This document shows positions 34,374 to 43,202 of a stretch of 64,000 bases of DNA, piece after piece. The translations under genes were made by a program, and so were the position numbers. The notes beneath the pieces are model-generated. The model was not told where the DNA came from and made no database searches. It saw only the letters and a program-made list of their open reading frames with translations. The DNA is from Baekduia alba (lineage in GTDB: Bacteria > Actinomycetota > Thermoleophilia > Solirubrobacterales > Solirubrobacteraceae): NCBI RefSeq assembly GCF_028416635.1, contig NZ_CP114013.1:4092001-4156000 (forward strand), given 5' to 3'. The first letter of the stretch is position 1, and each line of letters starts with the position of its first letter.

Positions 34374-34481
34374 GATTTGCAGGGCATTTCTTGAGCCGGT
34401 CCGGCCGGGTGGCGCGAAAAAGCACCCGTGGATTACGGGCGATTCCGGACGGTCTAGGCACTGCTGGCGCTCGAGTGCCTG
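34374..34481 (+). repeat. Arm repeat, copy b
   Basis: Begins GATTTGCAGGGCATTTC, contains GGATTACGGGCGATTCCGG and ends with AGGCACT-(11 nt)-AGTGCCT. Related copies: 55312-55424 (minus), 55893-55999 and 60032-60137 (plus). No tRNA-like sequence is recognisable beside this copy. Confidence 0.65.
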
Positions 34482-36199
34482 TAATCAGACCGGTCGCCTA
34501 TGAGCGCCGTGTGGTCTCGTGAGACCAGCACATGGGCGGCGTTCCCGGCCAATCGCTCCGTCTGAGGGGTCTCATGAGTCTTCGGGCAGCAGGCCCAGCA
34601 ATGTGCGGCGCTGGGCATTGCGCTCGGCGAGGGTCGCCTTGAGCGCCCAGGTGGCAGCCAGCTCCGAGTCTGCGGCCTCGACCCGCGGCGTACCAGTCGG
34701 GTTCGCGAACCGATGACGGATGTGCGATGAAGGCGTCTGAGGCTTCCTGGAGGCGATCTGTGTAGCCGTGAACGATCGCCTCGTGATGCCATGGCAGCAG
34801 CGGGCCCTCGATCGCATTGCCGATCGCCCGGACAAGCTGTTGAGCGCGCTGCGAGTCAACATTGACGATGACGGGATCTTCCTGCCGTGCCAGCGCGGCG
34901 CGCACGGTCGCAAGGCCCCGGCCGTGTTCACCGCCGCCAAGGCTAGACACCGGGCGCAGCCCCGGGTCATCCCCACGGCAAGCCGCACGCGGACACATCT
35001 ACCGTCCCAGGCACGACATCCACCCGCTCTCACAGCACGTGGACCGAAACTGAGGTCGCCCACTCAGCGCCCGGCCCGGGTGCACGAGTCACGACACTGC
35101 CCGAGGGCCTTTGCTGGACAGTTCGACGCGCAGGTCACCGACGAGAACGCCGCCGGCTGCAGTCCCGGCTCGTCGTCGAGGCCGCGGCGGCCGACCGCCG
35201 GCTCGCGGCCCGGGAGGGACCTCCTCGTCGTGCCCGACGTGCTCGCAACGGCAGCGGCGTCACGGCCTGCTACTTCGAGTGGGTGCAGAGCCCACCAGAT
35301 GTACGCCTGGGACCTCACCGACATCCGGTGCGCGTCCGACACGGATGCATCTGGCGCTGGACAAGCGTCCTCGACGCGGCAGAACGCCACGACGTCGACT
35401 GGCGCACGGCGGCGCCGACGTCGCGGTCGACCGCGACGCGCAGGCGGCGCGCTGGCGCGGCTGCGCGCCGTCCACCCCTGGAGCCGGTCGCGCCGATCCG
35501 TGTTGCGCGCGGATGTCATCGGCAGGCGCAAGCCGCCAGCCCATTTGGGCCAAGCGCCGCTGCGCCGAATCCCGGGTTTGCAGTCGCAGTCGGCTTCGCC
35601 GAATCGTCCGACGAAGGCACATTTGATCACCGACCCCCGCACGCATACCTTGTCGCGCTCACTTCTCCCCCTCTTCTTCGCCCTCGCGCCTAGCGCGCAA
35701 CATCTCTCCCACAGCACAAGCTGCTGGGCCCGCCTCAGCCAATTCGTGACCGCCGAGACTCCCTCGCGGCTTCACGATCGATCCCCGCTGACTCGAGACC
35801 TTCGACGCCCGGCGCCGGATGCCTCGACGCGACCATGAACGCGCGTCCCGTAGCTCGCCAGCGGGTGGACGCTCGGGTACAACGCACCGAGCCCCGCCCG
35901 CCTCATCCTTTCCGGTCACGACACGGCTGAGGCTTCTCTACCCACCGAGCAACGTGCGCTCTCTCGTAGGTCGACTCGACCCCGGAACGGCGCATCACGC
36001 CCCCCGTCAGCACCCGGCCAGCAGGGCCCGGCGCCGGCAGCACAGAGAAAGGACCCGTGCCGGTCCAATGAAAACAGCGCCACGTCCCGTCTCGGCGCGG
36101 GGTCCACCCGCACCGACACGCGCCGTGCCGAGGCTGGCACGTGCCTCGCCTCATACGGCAAAGCAGGACGGACAACACAAACACCAAGGAAGGTCTGAC
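34482..36199. other. Gene-poor stretch
   Basis: About 1.7 kb with no gene I can support. Two minus-strand frames between 34570 and 34990 look partly protein-like (QRAQQLVRAIGNAIEGPLLP and, in another frame, LAATWALKATLAERNAQRR), compatible with a frameshifted helical protein of unknown family. The rest is shadow-like. The 5' untranslated region of the radical SAM gene lies at the end, with AAGGAAGG upstream of its ATG. I looked for a short precursor-peptide gene next to the radical SAM gene and found none. Confidence 0.4.
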
Positions 36200-37264
36200 A
36201 TGACGACTGTGCAACGGCACACGAAAGCCGAGGACGATCAACAGCAGCCGCCCGCCCTCCACGGCGCCGCGCTGGAGTTCGTGTGGCTGGAGCTGACCGG
36301 CAAGTGCCAGCTGCAGTGCACGCAGTGCTACGCCGAGAGCGGCCCCTCGGGCACGCACGGAACGATGAGCGACGAGGACTGGATCAGGGTCATCGACCAG
36401 GCCGTCGGCCTGGGTGTGGGGATGGTGCAGTTCATCGGTGGTGAGCCGATGCTGCACCCGGCGCTCGGGACGCTGGTCGAGCATGCCCTCGACCAAGGCG
36501 TCGCCGTCGAGGTGTACAGCAACCTGGTTCACGTACCCAAGCACCTGTGGACGATCCTGTCGCGCGAGGGGGTACAGCTGGCCACATCGTGGTACACCGA
36601 CGACCCGGGCGAGCACGCGCAGATCGTGGGGCGCCCGACCCACCGGCAAACGCTGGCCAACATCCAGCTCGCCCAGTCGCTGGGCATCCCGCTGCGCGCC
36701 GGAGCGATCCGCCTTGCCAACGACCAACGCATCGAGCACGGCGTCAACCAACTGCACACGCTTGGCGTGTCGCAGGTCGGCGTCGACGACCTGCGCGGCG
36801 TCGGTCGCGGTGCAATAGGCGCCGAGCCTGACCTCAGCGCGCTGTGTGGGCAATGCGCCAACGGGCGCGTGGCAATCCTGCCCGACGGCTCGGTCTCGCC
36901 GTGCGTGTTCTCCCGCTGGGACCAGATGCACGTCGGCAACGTCCGCCGGCAATCACTGACCGACATCGTCGCCGGCACTCCTCTCACCACCATCCGCCAA
37001 GAGCTCCAAAACCACTTCAACACGAGCACCGCACCCGTGGGAGTGTGCGACCCCAACGGCGCCTGCAGGCCGAACACACCCCCGCCGGGGTGTCGCCCCC
37101 AAGTCCCGAGCTGCCTGCCCGACAGGCCGCATCCGGTTGCGGACCCGGCGGAGCAGGCGCCCGCCCGGTCCGCATGCGAACCCGGTATCTGCGGCCCTGG
37201 CACACGGCATTGCAAGCCCGTAGCGCCGACGTGCCTTCCTGACAAGCCACATCCCGTCAACTGA
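36200..37264 (+). CDS. Radical SAM/SPASM protein with Cys-rich duplicated tail
   Basis: 354 residues. CQLQCTQC (Cys36/40/43) is the CX3CX2C cluster motif binding [4Fe-4S] and SAM; VQFIGGEPMLHP is the GGEP motif. The SPASM-like region has LCGQCANGRVAILPDGSVSPCVFSRWDQMHVGN. SPASM enzymes usually modify peptides or proteins. Residues 283-354 form an unusual tail with eight Cys and a duplicated unit (CRPQVPSCLPDRPHPV and CKPVAPTCLPDKPHPV). ATG 36200 follows AAGGAAGG. The gene stands alone, with no recognisable precursor peptide, and is closed by a strong terminator. The tail may carry extra clusters, bind metal or act as a built-in substrate. Confidence 0.88.
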   Translation: MTTVQRHTKAEDDQQQPPALHGAALEFVWLELTGKCQLQCTQCYAESGPSGTHGTMSDEDWIRVIDQAVGLGVGMVQFIGGEPMLHPALGTLVEHALDQGVAVEVYSNLVHVPKHLWTILSREGVQLATSWYTDDPGEHAQIVGRPTHRQTLANIQLAQSLGIPLRAGAIRLANDQRIEHGVNQLHTLGVSQVGVDDLRGVGRGAIGAEPDLSALCGQCANGRVAILPDGSVSPCVFSRWDQMHVGNVRRQSLTDIVAGTPLTTIRQELQNHFNTSTAPVGVCDPNGACRPNTPPPGCRPQVPSCLPDRPHPVADPAEQAPARSACEPGICGPGTRHCKPVAPTCLPDKPHPVN

Positions 37265-37309
37265 CCGCCGTCGCCAAGCTGCTTCACCTCGGCACGGCTG
37301 AGCGTGCCC

Positions 37310-37341
37310 GCACCGCCCCCATGAGGACATGGGGGCGGTGC
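37310..37341 (+). terminator. Terminator after radical SAM gene
   Basis: A perfect 13-bp stem (GCACCGCCCCCAT / ATGGGGGCGGTGC) with a 6-nt GAGGAC loop, 45 bp after the stop. No T-run, as is common in GC-rich actinobacteria. Confidence 0.8.
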
Positions 37342-38246
37342 GCGACCGGTGCTGCCGAGGGCACTGCACGTGCTCGGTCCGATGCGAGAGCCGCGTGACT
37401 CGTGGCGGGGTCTCCCGCGCGATAGAGACGTCGTCGATCCCGCTCATCGGGATCGGCGGCGCCTCGACGCCTCCAAGTCGCGGCCCCGACCGCTCTCTTT
37501 TTTTCTTCTTACATCTTAGTAATCATTTATCCTTGTTGATCTGTAACCGCCGGCAAGGAACGCTCGGGACACGATGCGGCGCTGTCGCAGCGGCGTCGCT
37601 GATGCCGACGATCCAGGGCGTCGTTCATGAGATGGTCGATGCCGGAGGCGTCGGCGTTTCTGCTTGATCCAGCACGCCACACCGGCTTGCGGGCTGACGG
37701 CCGCGTCGCCCCCCAGCGGCGTGTGGCCAGGGGATCTCGCGTCCCCCGGTGATCCCGCTCGGACGCACGATGAGCGCCGCCAAGAGCGCAAGAGCGAGAA
37801 CGAGATTCGCAGTGCTCGACGGAATGTCCAGCCCGGAGACGCCATTGACCTCGGCACGCTGGCACGCGACAACGATCACGGTCATGAACACGCAGCCGGC
37901 AACCGGCCCGGTCACGCTGCGCAACCTCCGACCACCAGCATGGCGATCGACAAGAACGTCAACGGAAAGTAGAAGTCCAGATAGCTAAAAATGAGCACCT
38001 TGGGCGCCCCGCCGCTCATGAGACGGGCCGCCCGCGTCAGGCGGGCGAGACACACGCCTCAGCGTTCGACGCAGCGGATGCCCTCGTGCGCGATAACCCG
38101 GCCTTCCGGACACCCCGCACCACAATGATCAGCTGTAGGTGAGCACAGCCGCTCGTCGCCGGCCTGGGGACCGGCGAGGGCGGTTGCCCACCGGCGAGCC
38201 GCCCGCCTACCTGGAATGCTGGGTACGGCGGGGCGGCGCGCCTTCG
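37342..38246. other. Gene-poor stretch with an AT-rich patch
   Basis: No firm gene. At 37497-37550 there is an unusually AT-rich patch. On the minus strand around 37730-37920 a hydrophobic frame ends NLVLALALLAALIVRPSGI, reminiscent of the C-terminal end of LivH/LivM-type ABC permeases, but too short to be more than a suspected remnant. Confidence 0.35.
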
Positions 38247-38531
38247 CTAGCGTCCCGTCGACACCACCAACTTGCCCGCGACGCGGTCGTGCTCCATGTC
38301 GTCGTGGGCCGTTGCAATCTCGTCCATGGTGTAGGTCTTGGCGATCGGCACCGTCGCCTCGCCGGCGGCGATCGCGTCCAGGAAGTCCTGCAGGACGGCC
38401 GGCGGGAGGTCGAACGCGTCGCCGGAATAGCCGGTGAGGTGCACGCCGTTGGGCAGGAAGCCGGCTGGGTAGAAGTCCGGCACGGTCCACTCGTTGGAGA
38501 GGTAGCCGGTGCTGCAGGCCACGCCGTGCAC
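38247..38531 (-). pseudogene. Zinc-binding dehydrogenase / quinone oxidoreductase, C-terminal fragment
   Basis: 94 codons matching the C-terminal third of medium-chain quinone reductase-like proteins: GYLSNEWTVPDFYPAGFLPNGVHLTGY, LQDFLDAIAAGEATVPIAKTY, and TAHDDMEHDRVAGKLVVSTGR. The catalytic and cofactor-binding N-terminal 220 or so residues are missing upstream, where an AT-rich patch (38600-38650) marks a probable breakpoint. A truncated relic. Confidence 0.75.
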
Positions 38532-38727
38532 GCGCGTGGCTTCCAGGCTTCACCGCCCGGCGGCGGTCGCGGGCCTCAAACCTGCTGGCGGACTTATCCC
38601 TGATTGTCAGCATTAGTTGAATGATAAGAATATATGATAAAAAGATATGCCGAGCGTTTCATCACTGCGGGCCGCCCGCCCGTCGCGGTGTGCGAGAGGC
38701 GGGGCGGCTCGAGCGGGTGCTCGGCGA

Positions 38728-39247
38728 TCAGTCGGCCGGCGCCGAGCGTCGTCGTGTCCTGATGTCCAGCAGGTAGAGGCGCCGCTGCTCGATCTCCTCG
38801 GGCGGGCAGGTGAGCGCGTCCGTCCAGTCGCCCCCCAGACCTTCGGCGCGGACGCCGTGCGCGATGTACGCGCCCTCCCAGCCTCGGCCGAGCTCGCGCG
38901 ACGCGGCGATCCGGGACATGCCCAGCGGGACCCGCTCCCTCGGTCCCGTAGGGAGGGCGCGCGGCTCCTCGCGCGGACCGAAGACGTCGGCCGGCAGCAA
39001 CTCCCAGTCGAGCGTCTCTTCCGGCAGCTCCGCGACCGGTCGCTCGCCCAGCGGCAGGGCGGTGAGCTGCATCATCGCGCGCATGATCTCGCTGTAGCGC
39101 AGCGAGCCGTCGGCGATGTGATCGACGAAGTGGCGCGCCGAGTGGGGTCATCGTGATCGTCACGAAGATCGACTTCGCGTGGCGCATGCGCGCCTCAATG
39201 TCCCGGTTCGCGTTGTACGCGTCGCGCGCGATCGCTGCGGCGATCAC
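38728..39247 (-). pseudogene. Hypothetical protein, apparently frameshifted
   Basis: Two protein-like segments in different frames: IARDAYNANRDIEARMRHAK then IFVTITMT (from GTG 39247), and from about 39145 ARHFVDHIADGSLRYSEIM, LPEETLDWELLPADVF and RRLYLLDIRTRR to the stop at 38728. A single-base change near 39150 would join them into a protein of about 170 residues. I recognise no family. Weak evidence; the second part alone (118 residues, ATG 39084) is the longest uninterrupted piece. Confidence 0.35.
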
Positions 39248-39263
39248 GAGGCGAACGCGGTTG

Positions 39264-39560
39264 TCACGTTGCGGGCTCAGCGTGAACGATCACCGGGGAG
39301 TCCGCGCTCGTCGCGCCAGTGGGACCGGATCGTGACTTCGCCGTCGTCCCCCCGTCCCCAATCACCGCCACGCTCTTCTGGTCGCCGACGTCGAGCGTCA
39401 GGACGCGTGCTGCGGTGACCGGCTGGGGCAGCCCTTTGGCCAGCTCTGGAAATCGCGGACGCAGCTCCTGCGAGAAGTCCGCCAATACTGCCTCCATGTC
39501 GCCGCGCAGCACGGCATCAGCATGCTGCTGGATGTGATCGCGCGTCCTTGTCTCGTCCAT
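39264..39560 (-). CDS. NTF2-like protein with internally frameshifted segment
   Basis: 98 residues. Start ATG 39560 has AAGGAGCG upstream. The first 68 residues (RDHIQQHADAVLRGDMEAVL, LPQPVTAARVLTLDVGDQ) and the last few (PVIVHAEP) fit small SnoaL/NTF2-like proteins. The middle segment (TTAKSRSGPTGATSADS) does not, but the neighbouring frame over the same bases reads GDDGEVTIRSHWRDERGLP, exactly the strand expected there. Two compensating frameshifts, near the G-runs at about 39355 and 39298, therefore seem to have altered 16-17 residues. Probably a damaged protein or assembly error. Confidence 0.6.
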   Translation of the reverse strand: MDETRTRDHIQQHADAVLRGDMEAVLADFSQELRPRFPELAKGLPQPVTAARVLTLDVGDQKSVAVIGDGGTTAKSRSGPTGATSADSPVIVHAEPAT

Positions 39561-39885
39561 CGTCGCTCCTTGGTGTCGCTGTGGTTATCGACGGGCCTGC
39601 GTCGGGTTGCTAGTCGTGGACGCCTCTAAGCGCGAGCGCGCTTTCGGGCGCCGTTGACGCCACCCTCACCACGACGCGATCGCCGAGACCGCCCGATGGT
39701 TTCGCTCCCGCGGCGGGTACGTAAGCCTGCCGAGGCGAGGGCCCGGTGCGGTCCATCACCCACTCCACGCCGGTCGGCGCTTCGGCCGAGCCGTGGCCGG
39801 CGACCAAGTCAACGCCGTCGCACGAGCGCGTTCGATGGCGTGCGTGCGGGGCGGGCCGGCCCCGACCGGGAATGCTGCAAATGGA
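39561..39885. other. Intergenic stretch, nothing firm
   Basis: A 65-codon minus-strand frame (39610-39807) containing PTGVEWVMDRTGPSPRQAY is faintly protein-like but has no family and no ribosome binding site. Confidence 0.3.
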
Positions 39886-40884
39886 TCAGCGATCGATGGT
39901 GGTCATCATCGCCGCGGGGTAGCGTTCGCCGATCGCCGCGCCGACCGGCGCCGCCGCGTCGAGGGCTTCCAGGAGCTCGGAGGTGAGCTCGAGCTTCGCG
40001 GCGGCCAGGTTGGCCGCGAGTCGTTCGCTGTGCCGGGTACCGGGGATCGGCAGGATGTCGTGGTTCTGGCCCAGCAGCCAGGCGAGCGCCAGCTGGCTCG
40101 GGGCCACGTCGCTGGCCGCGGCCAGATCGTGGATGCGCTGGACGAGGGCGAGGTTGGCGTCCACGGTGTCGGCCGCGAAGCGCGGTGCCGTCAGTCGCCA
40201 GTCGCCCGGCGCCAGATCCTCCCGCGAGCGGATCGCGCCGGTGAGCATTCCGCGTCCGAGCGGCGCGTAGGCCACCAGGCTGACCCCAAGCGCTTGCGTC
40301 GTCGGCAGCACGTCGACCTCGGGCGAGCGCTCCCACAGCGAGTACTCGATCTGAAGGGCGGCGATCGGGTGAACGGCGTGGGCGCGGCGCAGGGTCGAGG
40401 CGCTGACCTCGCAGAGGCCGAGGTGCCTGACCTTGCCCTCGGTGACGAGCTCGGCCATCGCGCCGACGGTCTCCTCGATGGGAACCTTCGGATCGAGACG
40501 GTGCTGGAAGTACACGTCGATCGTCTCTAGCCCGAGACGGCGGAGGCTGGCTTCGGCGGCCTGGCGAACGTAGGCCGGCGAGCCGTCGATGCGAACCAGC
40601 GCGCCGCCGTCGGTGCGAACCTGCCCGAACTTGGTGGCGATCACCGCGGGGGTCGACGCTGCGGCGACTGCGCGGGCGATGAGTCGCTCGTTGGACTGGG
40701 GACCGTAGGCATCGGCGGTATCGAGTAGGCAGCCGGCCTCGATGCCGGCCGCCAGCGTCCTTAGCGATTGCGCGTCGTCGGTCTGGCCATAGAACTCGCT
40801 CATGCCCATGCACCCGAGGCCGATCGGTCCGGCGCCGAGGGTGTGGGAGAGGGAGAGGGAGAGGGACGAGGTGCTGGAGGTCAT
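39886..40884 (-). CDS. Aldo/keto reductase
   Basis: 332-residue AKR TIM barrel: GLGCMGMSEFYG, LLDTADAYGPQSNE (catalytic Asp and Tyr), AVIATKFGQVR (catalytic Lys), IDVYFQHRLDPKVPIEET (His), and PIPGTRHSERLAAN for NADPH binding near the C-terminus. Reduces aldehydes or ketones with NADPH; substrate unknown. ATG 40884 follows AAGGAAG. A Ser/Leu repeat (SSLSLSLSHT) near the N-terminus comes from a simple GAGAGG-type DNA repeat. It is divergent from a TetR gene across two operator-like palindromes, so probably the repressor's target. Confidence 0.92.
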   Translation of the reverse strand: MTSSTSSLSLSLSHTLGAGPIGLGCMGMSEFYGQTDDAQSLRTLAAGIEAGCLLDTADAYGPQSNERLIARAVAAASTPAVIATKFGQVRTDGGALVRIDGSPAYVRQAAEASLRRLGLETIDVYFQHRLDPKVPIEETVGAMAELVTEGKVRHLGLCEVSASTLRRAHAVHPIAALQIEYSLWERSPEVDVLPTTQALGVSLVAYAPLGRGMLTGAIRSREDLAPGDWRLTAPRFAADTVDANLALVQRIHDLAAASDVAPSQLALAWLLGQNHDILPIPGTRHSERLAANLAAAKLELTSELLEALDAAAPVGAAIGERYPAAMMTTIDR

Positions 40885-40906
40885 GGGCTTCCTTGGTGAA
40901 AGGCGT

Positions 40907-40931
40907 TTCCAACGGAACGGTTGGGTTGGAA
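40907..40931. promoter_or_regulatory. Operator of the AKR/TetR divergent promoter, site 1
   Basis: TTCCAAC...GTTGGAA palindrome (7-bp arms, 25 bp overall), repeated imperfectly at 40969-40990. It lies 22 bp upstream of the AKR start. Confidence 0.6.
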
Positions 40932-40968
40932 TCGACGGTACACTCACGGCCATGGCTCGTCAAGCAAG

Positions 40969-40990
40969 TTCCAACGAACCGGTTGGGTTG
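40969..40990. promoter_or_regulatory. Operator of the AKR/TetR divergent promoter, site 2
   Basis: TTCCAACGAACCGGTTGGGT, sharing 18 of 20 bases with site 1. It ends at the GTG of the TetR gene, implying tight autorepression. Confidence 0.6.
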
Positions 40991-41598
40991 TGACTCGTCG
41001 TGGCGATGAGACCCGCCGGCGTCTCCTGGAGGCGGCCGCTGCGGAGTTCGCAGCCAACGGCATCGCCGGCACCAAGATGGAGGCGATTGCTCGCTCGGCG
41101 CAGGCCAACAAGGAGCGCCTCTACGGCAACTTCGGCAGCAAGGATGCGCTTTTTGCCGAGGTTCTCCGTGGGCGCATGGGCGACCTTGCGGCCGCTGTCG
41201 AGCTCGATCCCAACGCGGTGCCGGAGTACCTGGGCCGCATCTTCGATTTCCATGCGGAGCACCCCCAGTTGATCAGACTGCTTCACTGGGAGGGCCTGCA
41301 GACAGCGCCGCCTTGGGCAGAGCAGAACCTGCGGACCGCGCACTACGCCGAGAAGGCCCGCGCCGTGGGGGAGGGATCGGGTGACGAGGATCCGGCCGCG
41401 TTACTGGTCGGTCTCTTGGCCCTGGCGACGTGGTGGTTCGTCGTGCCGCAGATCGTTGAGATGACGCTCGGAGAGGACCCCGCCACGCCAGAGAGCCGCG
41501 CTCGTCAGCGCGCCACGGTCGTTCGACTGGCCGAGCGGATGGTGGCGAGCAGCCGCGCACCTTCCCGCGTTAGTGGAGGGCTTCGCCCCGGCCGGTGA
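40990..41598 (+). CDS. TetR family regulator (divergent from AKR)
   Basis: 202 residues: TRRGDETRRRLLEAAAAEF, NGIAGTKMEAIARSAQAN and RLYGNFGSKDALFAEVLRG form the N-terminal HTH; the C-terminal region has IFDFHAEHPQLIRLLHWEGL and a helical TetR_C_17-like fold. GTG 40990 is chosen because it begins the conserved TRRGDETR stretch; translation from further upstream would read through the operators. Expected to repress itself and the AKR. Confidence 0.85.
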   Translation: MTRRGDETRRRLLEAAAAEFAANGIAGTKMEAIARSAQANKERLYGNFGSKDALFAEVLRGRMGDLAAAVELDPNAVPEYLGRIFDFHAEHPQLIRLLHWEGLQTAPPWAEQNLRTAHYAEKARAVGEGSGDEDPAALLVGLLALATWWFVVPQIVEMTLGEDPATPESRARQRATVVRLAERMVASSRAPSRVSGGLRPGR

Positions 41599-41617
41599 CC
41601 ATGCAGCGCCTCGCGCC

Positions 41618-42195
41618 TCAGCAGCGCGAGCGGCCAGGTGAGGCGACGTTGTTCCACGTGAACTCGTAGTGCACGAGATCACGGTGCTCGGCACCGCAGC
41701 GAAAGCCGGCGCGGCCCGAGCACCGCGCGGCCCGTCCCAGTCCGCGGCCGACCGCCGCGGATACTCGTCGCGATCAAAGCCCGACTTGGTCGCCACGCCC
41801 TCCAGGAGCCGCGCGCGGCGCTCGCTCGCACCCTTGCGATTCAGGACCAGGGTGCCCGGCCAGCCCGTGCGCGACGCGCGCAGGAAGTGCTTGCCCATGT
41901 TGGGGTACTTGGTATTGGAGAAGGTGATGTTCTGCACCCTCGACGGCCTGGTGCAGCCAGACGGCTGGTCGGGACCGGTGCTACTCGCGGCGTCGTCGGG
42001 CGTGATCCGAACCGTCGCACTGGACAGGCGCTTACGGGCGCTGACCTTGATTTTCATCGAGACCGTCGCGCCTCGCGCACGGCCGCCCTCGGGCTCGGAG
42101 CCGAGACCTTCACCGCCGGCAGCGGCTGGTGATGCTCGGCCGAGGCCGGGCTCGGCGCTGGCAAGCCCCACCACCAGCGCTCCCAACACGACCAT
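41618..42195 (-). CDS. NucA/NucB-like secreted nuclease, probable C-terminal frameshift
   Basis: Signal-like N-terminus (MVVLGALVVGLASAEPG), Gly/Pro-rich spacer, then ITFSNTKYPNMGKHFLRA, LVLNRKGASERRARLLEG and GFDRDEYPRRSAAD. The RDEYP block is the metal-binding signature of NucA/NucB deoxyribonucleases. Past it the uninterrupted frame runs on to 41401, antisense to the TetR gene, with shadow-like composition. A neighbouring frame reads HRDLVHYEFTWNNVASPG and stops at 41618, just clear of the TetR gene. A frameshift near 41680-41710 is likely; the boundary given assumes the 41618 stop. Confidence 0.55.
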
Positions 42196-42461
42196 TGGCC
42201 GACGCGTACAACTTCCTCTGTTCCGGCGCTTATCCCACGAGCACCGTAGCTGATCACCGGTGCTGAGCAAGTGGCAGGCGCCGATCCCGGGACCCAGGCC
42301 CACCCGCCCGCAGCGCTTCGCCAGCCGATCCGGGGTCCGGTCAACCGCGCGTCCGATGCGCGCCATTGAGAGCCGCCCGCGTCGACGCGGCGAGCGCCCT
42401 GACCCATCCTCCGGGGCCGCGACGGCTGGTCGCGATTCGGTCGGGCGATCGTCGTGTGGGC

Positions 42462-43202
42462 TCAACGCACGCGCACCGGCGTTCCGGGCGCAAGGCGCGC
42501 GGCGAGCCAGGCGATCAGCTTGTCGTCCATGCGGATGCATCCGTGTGAGCTGGCCGATCCGAGTGGGTCGTTCAGCAGGGGGCCGGCGCGGCCGTGCAGC
42601 GCGACGCGGCCGGGGCCGCCGCCGTAGTTCAACAGGGTGTTGGAGTGCGCGGTGAGGTGCAGGGCCCAGGGGCCGAGCTCGGAGCCGGGCGGTTGGCGGA
42701 CGCGCTCGTAGACGGCGAACAGCCCGGCGGGCGTCGGCGTCTGGTGCGTGCCGACGACGACCGGCCAGCTGCGGATCAGGCGGCCGTCCCGGTAGGCGAA
42801 CACGCGACGCGTGCGGCGATCAACCTCGACGCGCCAGCGCATGCGCGACACCGCTACGCGCGCGGCAACCACCCAGCCCGCGCGCGCGTTGGGCCGGCTC
42901 GGGAGCTCGACCCGCAGCCACCGCCGGCCGGACGCGTCGTGGGCGACGCCGAGGACGAGGAGGTAGACCGAGCCGCCGTTCCACGCCGCGGTGGAGCTGA
43001 TCGCGCCCCGGACTGGCGCGTCGGGGCGCGGCGCGCCGTGCACGGGTGTGGACGCGACGACCCGCGCGCGCCACGCCATGTGGGCGGTCGGGGCGGCGAC
43101 GCGAGCGTCATCGGTCGCGATCGCCGGCGCAGATGCAGACGCCATCCCCAGCAGCGCTGCGAGCGCGACGCCCAGGCCGCCCGCAGCCCTAGCCCGTGAC
43201 AC
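42462..43202 (-). CDS. L,D-transpeptidase (YkuD domain)
   Basis: 246 residues: signal peptide (GLGVALAALLGMASASAPA), an SH3-like region (ARVVASTPVHGAPRPDAP...RWLRVELPSRPNARAGWV), then a YkuD domain: RRVFAYRDGRLIRSWPVVVGT, TPTPAGLFAVYE and the active-site SSHGCIRMDD with Cys222. It makes or remodels 3-3 peptidoglycan cross-links, or attaches proteins to the wall. GTG 43202 overlaps the end of the giant DUF11 gene by 14 bases, so the two are translationally coupled. Confidence 0.9.
   Translation of the reverse strand: MSRARAAGGLGVALAALLGMASASAPAIATDDARVAAPTAHMAWRARVVASTPVHGAPRPDAPVRGAISSTAAWNGGSVYLLVLGVAHDASGRRWLRVELPSRPNARAGWVVAARVAVSRMRWRVEVDRRTRRVFAYRDGRLIRSWPVVVGTHQTPTPAGLFAVYERVRQPPGSELGPWALHLTAHSNTLLNYGGGPGRVALHGRAGPLLNDPLGSASSHGCIRMDDKLIAWLAARLAPGTPVRVR

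Noticed and set aside
37625-37924. Hydrophobic minus-strand ORF resembling an ABC permease C-terminus
   Set aside because: The similarity is limited to a generic hydrophobic helix plus RPSGI; too weak to call a gene.
39610-39807. A 65-residue minus-strand ORF
   Set aside because: Slightly protein-like but with no ribosome binding site, family or conserved context.
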